Positions 29,304-38,657 of a stretch of DNA of 64,000 bases are shown piece by piece (position 1 is the first letter of the stretch; every line of letters begins with the position of its first letter). The stretch spans positions 318,001-382,000 of the forward strand of contig NZ_LMDP01000003.1 in NCBI RefSeq assembly GCF_001425835.1. Reading direction: 5' to 3'. The DNA comes from Afipia sp. Root123D2 (GTDB lineage Bacteria; Pseudomonadota; Alphaproteobacteria; Rhizobiales; Xanthobacteraceae). The position numbers were made by a program, and so were the translations under genes. A model generated the notes under the pieces. It was not told where the DNA came from. It made no database searches and saw only the letters and a program-made list of their open reading frames with translations.

Positions 29304-31178
29304 CTAATCGAGAACGATGACGTCGCTGTCCGGCAACGCCGCATAGAGCCGCTCCACCAATGCCTTGCGCCGCTCAAGCCCGGCGCCCTGGTTGATGTAA
29401 CCCTTGTCGGTCAGTTCATTGCCGTCGATCGAGGGCGGCTCGCTCATCAGCATCGCCCGAGCGATCCGCAGGCTGCTCGATGTTCCGGCCTCGGCATTGT
29501 GCGCGCGCAACCCCTCGCGCAGCCGCGCGATCACGGCCGGGTGTTTCACCGCATCGTCGAACGTCGCCGCAGGATTGCCGGTGATGGCGCGGCAGGCATC
29601 GAGATTGGGCCAGACCAGCAGGCCGACGCAGTCGCGATCGTGACCGGCCACCAGCGCATCCTGAATCACCGGCGAGGCGGCCGCAATCGCGGCGACCCGC
29701 AGCGAGCCGACCTGCACGAAGGTGCCGGTGGTCAGCTTGAAGTCCTCGGCGACTCTCCCCGAGAAAATCAGGCCCTGACTTGGATCGTCGGGATCGACGA
29801 ACACGCCGGCGTCGCCGATCTTGTAGAAGCCTTCCTCGTCGAACGCGGCTTTGGTTAGCTCCGGCTGGCCGTGATAGCCCGGCATCACGTTGATGCCGCG
29901 CAGGCGCAGTTCGTATTTCGGGCCGAACGGCACCAGCTTCAGTTCGACGCCGGGAAACGGCAGGCCGATCAGGCCGACGCGCTCGGTGTCCCAATAGGTG
30001 CCGGTCGAAGTCGGCCCGGTCTCGGTCGAGCCCCATCCGGTGTAGAACACGATGCGCTCGCCGGTGGTGCGCACCGCCAGCGCCTGCATCCGGTCATAAA
30101 GATCGTCCGGCAATCGCGCGCCGCCATAGGCGACCAGACCGAGATTGCGGAAGAAATTCCGGCACAGCGCCTCGTCGTTCTCCATCGCCGCCGCCAGCGC
30201 GGCATAACCCGCCGGCACGTTGGCGTAATAGGTCGGGGAAATCTCGCGCAGGTTGCGCAGCGTCTCGTCGAACAGGCCCGGCACCGGGCGGCCGTCGTCG
30301 ATATAAAGTGTGCCGCCGTCGATCAGCGCCGGATTGAACAGCGCATTGCCGCCCATGGTGTGATTCCACGGCATCCAGTCGAGATAGATCGAATCCGGCC
30401 CGTTCGGATCGCGCGGACGCGCCTGCATCATCATCGCCGCGTTGGCGCACATCATCCGCTGGGTGTTGACCACCGCCTTCGGCATTCCGGTCGAGCCGGA
30501 AGTGAACAGCAATTTGCCGACGCTGTCCGGCGTGATTTTCGCGATCGATTCCCCAACCTCGGATGTGACCGGCGTCGCCACGAGATCGGCAAACGCAAGG
30601 CTTTCGATTCCTTCGGCTGCGCGATCGACATGAATGACGGGAATGCCGTCGAGGTCGAGCGCGGCCAGCGCCTTCGCGAACTGGGCGCCATCCTGCACCA
30701 TCACCGCCGCGGGCTTGATCAGGCCGAAGATGTATTTGAGCTTGGCGTGATCCTCACTCATCAGCGAGTAGGCCGGCGACAGCGGCGCCACCGCGGTTCG
30801 CGCCTGCATCGCCGCTTGAGTCATCAGCGCGTGCTCGATGGAGTTGCCGCTCAGGATCACCAGCGGGCGTCCGAGCGGAAGATTGAGATCGAGCAGCGCT
30901 TGCGTCAGCGCATCGACGGTCTGCTTGGCCTCGCCGTAGGACACCTTGCGCCACTGGCGGTCAGGTCCCTTGCGCTGCGCGAGCCAGATACGGTCCGGCT
31001 TCTGCCGCGCCCATTTCGCCAACGCCGCCGGAATATGCCGCTCGAAATCCATCAGCGGGATGCGCGATTTTAGAACGATCACGCCGTCGTCGCGCCGTTC
31101 GACCGCGATGTCGCGTTCGAGCCAGTTGATCTTGCGGAGCGGCGCCTTGTGCGGCGACGGTGTCACGACAGCGTCCAT
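29304..31178 (-). CDS. Acyl-CoA ligase, feruloyl-CoA synthase group
   Basis: ANL-superfamily ligase of 624 aa, homologous to couB along its length. Adenylate motif TSGSTGMPK (226-234), LDWMPWNHTMGGNALFN, FYTGWGSTETGPTST and GRVAEDFKLTTGTFVQVG. In place of couB's role it likely activates the substrate of this operon, an aryl- or cyclic carboxylic acid (inference). Third from the TetR gene among structural genes; 30 bases before the dehydrogenase gene. Confidence 0.88.
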   Translation of the reverse strand: MDAVVTPSPHKAPLRKINWLERDIAVERRDDGVIVLKSRIPLMDFERHIPAALAKWARQKPDRIWLAQRKGPDRQWRKVSYGEAKQTVDALTQALLDLNLPLGRPLVILSGNSIEHALMTQAAMQARTAVAPLSPAYSLMSEDHAKLKYIFGLIKPAAVMVQDGAQFAKALAALDLDGIPVIHVDRAAEGIESLAFADLVATPVTSEVGESIAKITPDSVGKLLFTSGSTGMPKAVVNTQRMMCANAAMMMQARPRDPNGPDSIYLDWMPWNHTMGGNALFNPALIDGGTLYIDDGRPVPGLFDETLRNLREISPTYYANVPAGYAALAAAMENDEALCRNFFRNLGLVAYGGARLPDDLYDRMQALAVRTTGERIVFYTGWGSTETGPTSTGTYWDTERVGLIGLPFPGVELKLVPFGPKYELRLRGINVMPGYHGQPELTKAAFDEEGFYKIGDAGVFVDPDDPSQGLIFSGRVAEDFKLTTGTFVQVGSLRVAAIAAASPVIQDALVAGHDRDCVGLLVWPNLDACRAITGNPAATFDDAVKHPAVIARLREGLRAHNAEAGTSSSLRIARAMLMSEPPSIDGNELTDKGYINQGAGLERRKALVERLYAALPDSDVIVLD

Positions 31179-31245
31179 GCGTTTCCTCCCGTGACCTCCG
31201 GCGCGCGCTTCTGGTGGCGTCGCTGCCGGAGCCAGGCTTCGAGCG

Positions 31246-32004
31246 TTAGCGCGGCGCCATGCGGATCGCGCCGTCGAGACGGATGACTTCGCCGTTCAGC
31301 ATCGGATTCTCGACGATGTGGACGGCGAGGCTGGCGTATTCGCTCGGGTCGCCGAGGCGCGCCGGATGCGGCACCTGCTTGCCGAGGCTGATCTGCGCCT
31401 CTTCCGGCAGACCTTTCAGCAGCGGCGTCAGGAACAGGCCGGGCGCGATGGTCATGACGCGGATGTTGAGCGAGGCAAGATCGCGCGCCACCGGCAGCGT
31501 CATGCCGACAATGCCGCCCTTCGACGACGAATAAGCCGCCTGACCGATCTGGCCGTCATAAGCGGCGACGCTCGCGGTGTTGATGCACACGCCGCGTTCC
31601 TCGCCGATCGGGGGCGCGGTCTGCATGCGCTCCGCGACGAGGCGGATGCAGTTGAACGAGCCGATCAAATTGACCTTGATCACCCGCGTGTAGTCCGCCA
31701 GCGGGTAGGCGCCGTTCTTGCCGACGGTCTTGCCGGCGTTGCCGATGCCGGCGCAGTTCACCAGCACGCGGATGATGCCGTGGGCGGCTTCCGCCTTCTC
31801 GATCGCGGCCTTGACCGGGGCTTCCTCGGAGACGTCGCCGACCAGCGCGAGACCCTTGATTTCCTTGGCGACGGCTTCCGCGCCCTCCTTGTTCATGTCG
31901 ATCACCGCGACCTTGGCGCCCTTGGCCGCCATGGCGCGCGCGGTGGCCGCACCGAGACCCGAGCCGCCGCCGGTGACGAGAACGGAAACATCCTTGAGTT
32001 GCAT
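31246..32004 (-). CDS. Short-chain dehydrogenase, 3-hydroxyacyl-CoA type
   Basis: NAD(P)-dependent SDR of 252 aa, close to the type II 3-hydroxyacyl-CoA dehydrogenase (HSD17B10) group. Nucleotide motif [15 protein letters not shown] (about 11-25), [11 protein letters not shown], then the catalytic pattern with [23 protein letters not shown] (Tyr and Lys of YxxxK). The ending [12 protein letters not shown] is typical. Role in the operon: oxidation of a 3-hydroxyacyl-CoA. Confidence 0.9.
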   Translation of the reverse strand: MQLKDVSVLVTGGGSGLGAATARAMAAKGAKVAVIDMNKEGAEAVAKEIKGLALVGDVSEEAPVKAAIEKAEAAHGIIRVLVNCAGIGNAGKTVGKNGAYPLADYTRVIKVNLIGSFNCIRLVAERMQTAPPIGEERGVCINTASVAAYDGQIGQAAYSSSKGGIVGMTLPVARDLASLNIRVMTIAPGLFLTPLLKGLPEEAQISLGKQVPHPARLGDPSEYASLAVHIVENPMLNGEVIRLDGAIRMAPR

Positions 32005-32022
32005 CTGAGTTTTTCCTGTTTG

Positions 32023-33147
32023 CTATGCGAGTTTGAGGGACGGTTGTTTCGACCACCGCCGAAGAAGTTCGGCGGCGTCGATCGGGTCGGCCGCCGCCGA
32101 GCCCTGAATCGCGGATGGCGTGCGCGAAAAGCGCGGCGCGGGCGCCGGCTGCACGTATCCTTCGTGGGTGACGAATGTGTTGCGCGCGGCGAGATGCGGA
32201 TGCGACGGCGCGTCGAACATCCCGACAACGGCGGCGGCGCAGGCGTCGGTGCCCTCCAGCAGCGCGGCCCATTCGTCGCGGGTTTTCGTTGCGAAGATCT
32301 CGACCATCCTGTCCTGCAAGGCCGGCCAGTCCTGACGCGCGAGATGCTTGTCGAACGCGGCATCGTGGAGTCCGGCGCGCTCGCGCAGCTCGGCATAGAA
32401 CTGCGGCTCGATCGCGCCGATCGCCATGTAGCCGCCGTCCTTGCACCGATAGGTACGGTAGAAATGCGCGCCGCCGTCGAGCATGTTGGTGCGCGGATGG
32501 TCGGTCCAGCGCCCCATCGCCTTCATGGCGTGGAACATGGTCAGCATGATCGACACGCCGTCGCACATCGCGGCATCGACCACCTGGCCCTTGCCGGAGC
32601 TGCGCGCCTCGGTCAGCGCGGCGAGCACGCCGACGACGAGAAACATCGCGCCGCCGCCGTAATCGCCGACGAGGTTGAGCGGCGACACCGGATCGCCGTG
32701 CGGCGAGCGGAAGGAATCCAGCGCGCCGGTGATCGCGATATAATTGATGTCGTGACCGGCGGCCTGCGCCAGCGGTCCCTCCTGCCCCCATCCGGTCATC
32801 CGGCCATAGACCAGACGCGGATTGCGCTTCAGCGCCTCGTCCGGCCCGAGACCGAGCCGTTCCATCACCTTGGGACGAAACCCTTCGATCAGGATATCGG
32901 CCGCGCCGATCAGGTCGAGCGCCTGCGCGACGTGATCGGGATTCTTGAGATCGAGTTCGACCACCTGCCGCCCGCGATGGACGAAATTGCGCACGTCCTG
33001 CTTGCCCTTGCCGGGCCGCACGATGGTGACGACATCCGCGCCCATGTCGGACAGCAGCATCGCGGCGAACGGACCCGGACCGATGCCTGCGAATTCGACG
33101 ACGCGCACGCCGCGCAGCGGCCCTGTCGCCTCGTTTTGTCCTGTCAT
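32023..33147 (-). CDS. CaiB/BaiF CoA-transferase family (alpha-methylacyl-CoA racemase-like)
   Basis: Family III CoA-transferase fold, 374 aa. It opens GPLRGVRVVEFAGIGPGPFAAMLLSDMGADV, closest to alpha-methylacyl-CoA racemase, and has KNPRLVYGRMTGWGQEGPLAQAAGHDINY and VDAAMCDGVSIML, where the aspartate is the likely catalytic residue. The racemase role would suit a 2-methyl-branched acyl-CoA (as in isoprenoid or steroid side chains). CoA transfer is the alternative. It lies 66 bases after the TetR gene and 18 before the SDR. Confidence 0.87.
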   Translation of the reverse strand: MTGQNEATGPLRGVRVVEFAGIGPGPFAAMLLSDMGADVVTIVRPGKGKQDVRNFVHRGRQVVELDLKNPDHVAQALDLIGAADILIEGFRPKVMERLGLGPDEALKRNPRLVYGRMTGWGQEGPLAQAAGHDINYIAITGALDSFRSPHGDPVSPLNLVGDYGGGAMFLVVGVLAALTEARSSGKGQVVDAAMCDGVSIMLTMFHAMKAMGRWTDHPRTNMLDGGAHFYRTYRCKDGGYMAIGAIEPQFYAELRERAGLHDAAFDKHLARQDWPALQDRMVEIFATKTRDEWAALLEGTDACAAAVVGMFDAPSHPHLAARNTFVTHEGYVQPAPAPRFSRTPSAIQGSAAADPIDAAELLRRWSKQPSLKLA

Positions 33148-33213
33148 GCGCCTCTCCCGAATCCGCCCGTCGTTCTTGATTGTTTTGATTGTCGTGTCTC
33201 GATTGCCATTTTT

Positions 33214-33978
33214 TTATGGCCGCCTCTTCATCGCGGGCGCTTTCCGCGCGGTCTTGATCGCCGTGACCTTCTGCCGCGCGGCCGACATCGCGGCTTTCTT
33301 CCGGGGCTCATTCTTGCTGGTCGGCATCAAGCCGCCAAGGGTCATCTCGGTCATATGCGCAATGTAGCGGCGGCGCATATCGTCGGTGACGACACCGATG
33401 CCCGCGGCATCCGAGATCGAACGGCGGCGATAGAACAGGTGATCGCAGGCGCCGACCAGGCTGGTATAGAACAGAACCGGATCGACTTTGCGGAACTCAC
33501 CGGCGGCGGCGCCCTCGTCGAGAATCCGGCGCTGAAGATCGAGCAGCGGCTTGACGAAGAAGTTCACCACCTCGCGGCTGGTTTCCGGCACGCTGTCGTT
33601 GAGCAGGAAATGGATCAGCCGGTTCATGTAGGGGAAGCGGTAGTAAGCATTGACGATGCCCGCGATATGCAGTCGCATCTTTTCGGTCGGCGAAATCGGC
33701 TGGTCGACCAGGAATTCGAGATTGACGATTTCGGCGCGGGCATCGCGCGCCAGCAGCGCCAGCAGCAGCCCTTCCTTGTTGCCGAAGTGATATTTCACCA
33801 GCGCGGCATTGATGCCGGACTTCTGCGCGATATCGCTGAGCGAAACATCGACCGAGTTTTTTTCGGTCATCAGGTCGCCGGCTGCAACCAGAAGTTTCGC
33901 GGCCGTCGGATTCATCGGTGCGTCCGCCTCGGGCGGCGGCGACAGGCGCGACACTTTGGACGACGGCTTCGAGGCCAT
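33214..33978 (-). CDS. TetR-family transcriptional regulator
   Basis: TetR regulator of 254 aa with long polar ends. HTH at about residues 30-75: AKLLVAAGDLMTEKNSVDVSLSDIAQKSGINAALVKYHFGNKEGLLLALLAR. The C-terminal ligand domain has FRKVDPVLFYTSLVGACDHLFYRRR. The last 40 residues are lysine-rich (KNEPRKKAAMSAARQKVTAIKTARK). It heads the acyl-CoA operon and is divergent from the thiolase at 34115, so it probably controls both sides, sensing an acyl-CoA as FadR/KstR-type TetRs do (inference). Confidence 0.9.
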   Translation of the reverse strand: MASKPSSKVSRLSPPPEADAPMNPTAAKLLVAAGDLMTEKNSVDVSLSDIAQKSGINAALVKYHFGNKEGLLLALLARDARAEIVNLEFLVDQPISPTEKMRLHIAGIVNAYYRFPYMNRLIHFLLNDSVPETSREVVNFFVKPLLDLQRRILDEGAAAGEFRKVDPVLFYTSLVGACDHLFYRRRSISDAAGIGVVTDDMRRRYIAHMTEMTLGGLMPTSKNEPRKKAAMSAARQKVTAIKTARKAPAMKRRP

Positions 33979-34114
33979 GAAACATTCCGCGATCAGGAAG
34001 GTTGCAGCTAAGCCGATGATCCCGCCCGGCTCAAGAGTTAATTGAGCGATTGACTAAATCCGGCGCCGCCACTTTAATTCTTCCCGACAGATAGAACGAC
34101 AGGGAGAAGCGCAG

Positions 34115-35287
<1,173 letters not shown>

Positions 35288-35295
35288 CGACACAC

Positions 35296-35325
35296 CGGGC
35301 GGCCTGCTGATCCAGCGGCCGCCCG
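35296..35325 (+). terminator. Possible hairpin terminator/attenuator after the thiolase
   Basis: Arms CGGGCGGCC (35296-35304) and GGCCGCCCG (35317-35325) with an inner GCTG/CAGC stem. It is followed only by AATTCTT, a weak T tract, so read-through into the ligase gene is likely. Confidence 0.5.
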
Positions 35326-35366
35326 AATTCTTATCCGCTTCCGATTTCCTTTCGCCGCGAGCCGTC

Positions 35367-36902
35367 ATGACCCATCCATCAGTTCACGCCCGTACCACGC
35401 CCGACAAGGTCGCCTACCGGATGGCGAAATCCGGCGACACGCTCACTTATGCGAAGCTCGACCAGCGCTCCAATCAGGCCGCACACCTGCTTCGCTCGCT
35501 CGGTGTCCAGACCGGCGATCACATCGCGCTGCTGATGGAAAACTCGCTGACGTTCATGGAGATCTGCTGGGCGGCGCAGCGCAGCGGCATCTACTACACC
35601 GCGATCAGCCGTTACCTGACCGCCGACGAGATCGCCTATATCGTCAAGGACTGCGGCGCCAAGGTGATGATCACCACGCCGAAATGCGCCGAGGTGATCG
35701 CGCCGCTTGCCGCGAAGGGCGATGCGTCGCCGGTCTACTTCATGACCGGACAGCCGCAGCCCGGTTTCCGCTCATGGGACGACGCCGTCGCGTCGCAACC
35801 GGTGACGCCGATCGTCGACGAGTCCGCCGGTTACGACATGCTCTATTCGTCGGGCACCACGGGGCACCCCAAGGGCATCAAGCGCACCGTCACCGAGCCG
35901 TCGATCCTGGCGCCGAACCCGTTCCTGCGGCTGCTGTGCGAGAAGATGTGCGGCATCTCGGCGGACAGCATCTATCTGTCGCCCGCGCCGCTCTATCACG
36001 CCGCTCCGCTGCGCTTCAACATGATGGTCGGCGTGCTCGGCGGCACTTCGGTGATCATGGAGAATTTCGACGCGGAGGATTATCTGCGCCTTGGCGAACG
36101 CCATCGCGTCACCCATTCGCAGCTCGTGCCCACCATGTTCGTGCGGATGCTGAAACTGCCGGACGACGTGCGGCAGCGCTACGACATCTCGACGCTGAAA
36201 GGCGCGGTCCATGCCGCCGCGCCCTGCCCGCCGGACGTGAAAGCCAAAATGATCGCGTGGTGGGGACCGATCCTGATCGAATATTACGCCGGCTCCGAAG
36301 GCAACGGCGTCACCGTGTCCAATTCGCAGGAATGGCTGAGCCATCGCGGCACCGTCGGCCGCGCCGTGGTCGGCAAGATCAAGATTCTCGACGAGAGCGA
36401 CAACGAACTACCGGCGGGCGAAATCGGCACGGTGTATTTCGCCGACGCGCCGGCGTTCGCCTATCACAACGATCCCGACAAGACGAAGCGCGCCTTCAAC
36501 GACAAGGGCGGGTCGACGCTCGGCGACGTCGGCTATGTCGATGCCGATGGCTATCTCTATCTGACCGACCGCAAGTCCTACATGATCATTTCCGGCGGCG
36601 TGAACATCTACCCGCAGGAGACCGAGGACATTCTCATTACTCATCCCGCCGTGGCCGATGTCGCGGTGTTCGGCGTGCCGAACGAGGAAATGGGCGAAGA
36701 GGTCAAGGCCGTGGTGCAGCCGCACGACATGACGATGGCCGGCAAGCAACTGGAAGCCGACCTCATCGTGTTCTGCCGCCAGCATCTGTCGCCGATCAAA
36801 TGCCCGAAGAGCGTGGACTTCGAAGCCCAACTGCCGCGCACCCCCACCGGCAAGCTGGTCAAGCGCCACCTGCGCGACCGCTATTGGCCGAAGAAGGCGT
36901 GA
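35367..36902 (+). CDS. Acyl-CoA ligase (FadD-like, ANL superfamily)
   Basis: AMP-binding ligase of 511 aa, shorter than the two feruloyl-CoA-type enzymes and of a different branch. Motifs: YSSGTTGHPKGIKRT (adenylate loop, about 167-181), EYYAGSEGNG, LYLTDRKSYMIISGGVNIYPQE and the C-terminal PRTPTGKLVKR, where the lysine is the acyl-adenylation residue. It begins 79 bases after the thiolase and is probably cotranscribed. Its substrate may be a longer or branched acid of the same pathway. Confidence 0.9.
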   Translation: MTHPSVHARTTPDKVAYRMAKSGDTLTYAKLDQRSNQAAHLLRSLGVQTGDHIALLMENSLTFMEICWAAQRSGIYYTAISRYLTADEIAYIVKDCGAKVMITTPKCAEVIAPLAAKGDASPVYFMTGQPQPGFRSWDDAVASQPVTPIVDESAGYDMLYSSGTTGHPKGIKRTVTEPSILAPNPFLRLLCEKMCGISADSIYLSPAPLYHAAPLRFNMMVGVLGGTSVIMENFDAEDYLRLGERHRVTHSQLVPTMFVRMLKLPDDVRQRYDISTLKGAVHAAAPCPPDVKAKMIAWWGPILIEYYAGSEGNGVTVSNSQEWLSHRGTVGRAVVGKIKILDESDNELPAGEIGTVYFADAPAFAYHNDPDKTKRAFNDKGGSTLGDVGYVDADGYLYLTDRKSYMIISGGVNIYPQETEDILITHPAVADVAVFGVPNEEMGEEVKAVVQPHDMTMAGKQLEADLIVFCRQHLSPIKCPKSVDFEAQLPRTPTGKLVKRHLRDRYWPKKA

Positions 36903-36925
36903 GGCTTCGCGAAGATCGCGCGATT

Positions 36926-37000
36926 GTCATCACCGGGCAGAGCGTTCGAAGAACGGCGTCGCTTCCGCCCGCCTGTGACCCGGGCATCCACGTCTTTCGA
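36926..37000. repeat. Palindromic repeat, copy 5 (partial)
   Basis: Left arm and insert as at 17679 (GTTCGAAGAACGGCGTCGC), right side incomplete (CCCGGGCATCCACGTCTTTCG). It is the first of three family members in the 468-base gap 36903-37370, which holds no credible gene. Confidence 0.75.
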
Positions 37001-37035
37001 AAGAGCGGCTGGTCGTCACCAATATCATTCGGACT

Positions 37036-37122
37036 GTCATCGCCGGGCTTGTCCCGGCGATCCCGATCAGGGATGCACGGTGCCCACCTAAGCGGGATGG
37101 CCGGAACAAGTCCGGCCATGAC
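37036..37122. repeat. 87-base palindromic repeat, copy 6
   Basis: GTCATCGCCGGGCTTG to CAAGTCCGGCCATGAC, exact family length, convergent gap. Confidence 0.9.
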
Positions 37123-37161
37123 ATCTGAGAGTCCGCGCCCACCGACGATGTAGATTGAACT

Positions 37162-37193
37162 CTTTCCCCTCTCCCCTTGCGGGAGAGGGGAAG
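37162..37193. repeat. CTTTCCCCTCTCCC hairpin
   Basis: TTCCCCTCTCCC pairs with GGGAGAGGGGAA across a CTTGC loop, a 12-bp perfect stem. Related in type to the arrays at 8695 and 22620. Confidence 0.7.
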
Positions 37194-37253
37194 ACAAGCG
37201 AGCGCTCACGGCGTCATCCGAGACAACGCAGAAGGTACTGTTTACACGGAACC

Positions 37254-37340
37254 GTCATGCCCGGGCTTGTCCCGGGTATCCACGCCTTCGCGTCGACATG
37301 AAATCAAGACGTGGATGGCCGGGACAAGCCCGGCCATGAC
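37254..37340. repeat. 87-base palindromic repeat, copy 7
   Basis: GTCATGCCCGGGCTTG to CAAGCCCGGCCATGAC, exact family length, just beyond the stop of the minus-strand gene at 37371. Confidence 0.9.
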
Positions 37341-37370
37341 AAAAACTACGTTCCAACAGGTTGGAGAGAA

Positions 37371-37994
37371 TCAACTCTCGTTGAGCCAGCGGTCGAGCGG
37401 CATCACGTCCGGCACGTGGGCGTATTTGGTCGGCCACATGTCGACGACCCATTTCACGCCGGTCGTATTGTCGCGGATCACCGCAGTGTTGTGCGGCAAC
37501 TGCAGCTTGAACGGATTGCCGCGATAGCGCGGATTGTCCACGGTGTGATGCTTCAGCAGCCCCCATTCGCGCAGCACCAGCAGCAGGCTCGCCGCGTTGC
37601 GCGTGGTGTCGAAGCAATCGAAATTGGTGGCGTCGGAGCCGGCGCGGATGTCGGCATTGGCGACGCGCTTGTCGGTGCCGATCATCGGACCCACGCGGCG
37701 ATCGAACCACACCACCGCCTTCTGGATCGCCATGCGCTCGGCGGCGGCGGAGGCGCGGCCCGACGCCATGATGTGCGTCAGCGTGCGGCGATCGGCGGCG
37801 GAGAAATCCAGCATCGCGCGGCGGCGGCAGCCGAAGCCGTAGCACACCGTCATCTGATGCGCGTTCGGCGGATTGATCGACACCGAGGTGAACAACTGGC
37901 CCTGCTCGGGCGTGAGATCCATCGCCGAGGCAAACGGCACGCTCAGCAAACCAAATGCAGCCACCGCCGCGAGACGACAAACAATCCGAACCAC
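37371..37994 (-). CDS. Exported protein of unknown function
   Basis: Start set at the GTG (37992-37994), which follows AGGGTGAG and opens directly into a signal peptide (RIVCRLAAVAAFGLLS, cleavage near PFASA); a start at 38054 would add 20 polar residues. The mature protein of about 180 aa begins MDLTPEQGQLFTSVSINPPNAHQMTVCYGFGCRRR. It has four cysteines, NFDCFDTTRNAASLLLVLREWGLL, and a C-terminal GVKWVVDMWPTKYAHVPDVMPLDRWL. Conserved-looking but I cannot assign a family. Transcribed alone toward a repeat cluster. Confidence 0.72.
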   Translation of the reverse strand: MVRIVCRLAAVAAFGLLSVPFASAMDLTPEQGQLFTSVSINPPNAHQMTVCYGFGCRRRAMLDFSAADRRTLTHIMASGRASAAAERMAIQKAVVWFDRRVGPMIGTDKRVANADIRAGSDATNFDCFDTTRNAASLLLVLREWGLLKHHTVDNPRYRGNPFKLQLPHNTAVIRDNTTGVKWVVDMWPTKYAHVPDVMPLDRWLNES

Positions 37995-38093
37995 GCGCTC
38001 ACCCTGCCCGTTCAACACCGGCCGAGTATGACGGATTCCGTGCGCGGCCAACAAGACCTTGGCGACGATGCGTTGTGCGCTGTGTGAGTTCCG

Positions 38094-38555
38094 TCACACC
38101 GGCAGCGGCGCGTCGCGCTTGACCTCTTCCATCACCGCGTAGGTGCGGGTTTCGCGCACGCCGGGAAACGCCAGCAGCGTGTCGCCGAGAAAACGCCGAT
38201 ACGCCGTCATGTCGGCGACGCGTGTTTTCACCAGATAATCGAAACCGCCCGCCACCATGTGGCACTCGAGCACTTCGGGCGCGCGGCGCACAGCTTCGGC
38301 GAAATGCTCGAACACATCGGGCGTGGTCTTGTCGAGCAGCACCTCGACGAACACCAGCAAGCCAAATCCGAGCCGATGCGGATTGAGCCGCGCGCCATAA
38401 CCTTCGACGAAACCGTCGCGCTGCAGCCGTTTCAGCCGCTCGCCGATCGAGGTTGGCGACAGGCCGATGCGCTCCGCCAGCTCAACATTGGCGATGCGCC
38501 CGTCGCTCTGCAGCGTTGCGAGGATTTTTCGGTCGATTTTGTCGATTTCACTCAT
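38094..38555 (-). CDS. Lrp/AsnC-family regulator, probable PutR
   Basis: Regulator of 153 aa. The N-terminal HTH is DKIDRKILATLQSDGRIANVELAERIGLSPTSIGERLKRLQRDGFV, and the C-terminal RAM/AsnC ligand domain follows (VFVEVLLDKTTPDVFEHF, AGGFDYLVKTRVADM). It is divergent from putA across about 100 bases, the usual arrangement of PutR, an Lrp-type activator of putA that responds to proline. An AT-rich inverted repeat lies in the gap. Confidence 0.9.
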   Translation of the reverse strand: MSEIDKIDRKILATLQSDGRIANVELAERIGLSPTSIGERLKRLQRDGFVEGYGARLNPHRLGFGLLVFVEVLLDKTTPDVFEHFAEAVRRAPEVLECHMVAGGFDYLVKTRVADMTAYRRFLGDTLLAFPGVRETRTYAVMEEVKRDAPLPV

Positions 38556-38583
38556 TTATGCGGATAATCTATCCTTCACCCGC

Positions 38584-38600
38584 ATTTTCTAAAGCAAAAT
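38584..38600. promoter_or_regulatory. Weak inverted repeat in the putA regulatory gap
   Basis: ATTTT-CTAAAGC-AAAAT, with CGC and GCG on either side, in the AT-rich 100 bases between the Lrp gene and putA. It fits the loose AT-rich sites that Lrp-type proteins bind. The match is suggestive only. Confidence 0.4.
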
Positions 38601-38657
38601 CGCGGATTTGTCTATCGAACTGCGGAACGGGTCAAAGCTAGACTCCGGGCATATTTC

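Noticed and set aside
31318-34011. 897-codon plus-strand frame opposite SDR, CaiB and TetR
   Set aside because: It crosses three intact genes and a gap and reads as Arg/Asp/His-rich nonsense.
33979-34114. TetR operator in the divergent gap
   Set aside because: TTAATTGAGC/GATTGACTAA matches itself at only about 6 of 10 positions, too weak to report.
36926-37340. CRISPR array
   Set aside because: Three repeats occur close together, but they are long palindromes of 75-87 bases with irregular spacing and no short identical repeat/spacer unit.
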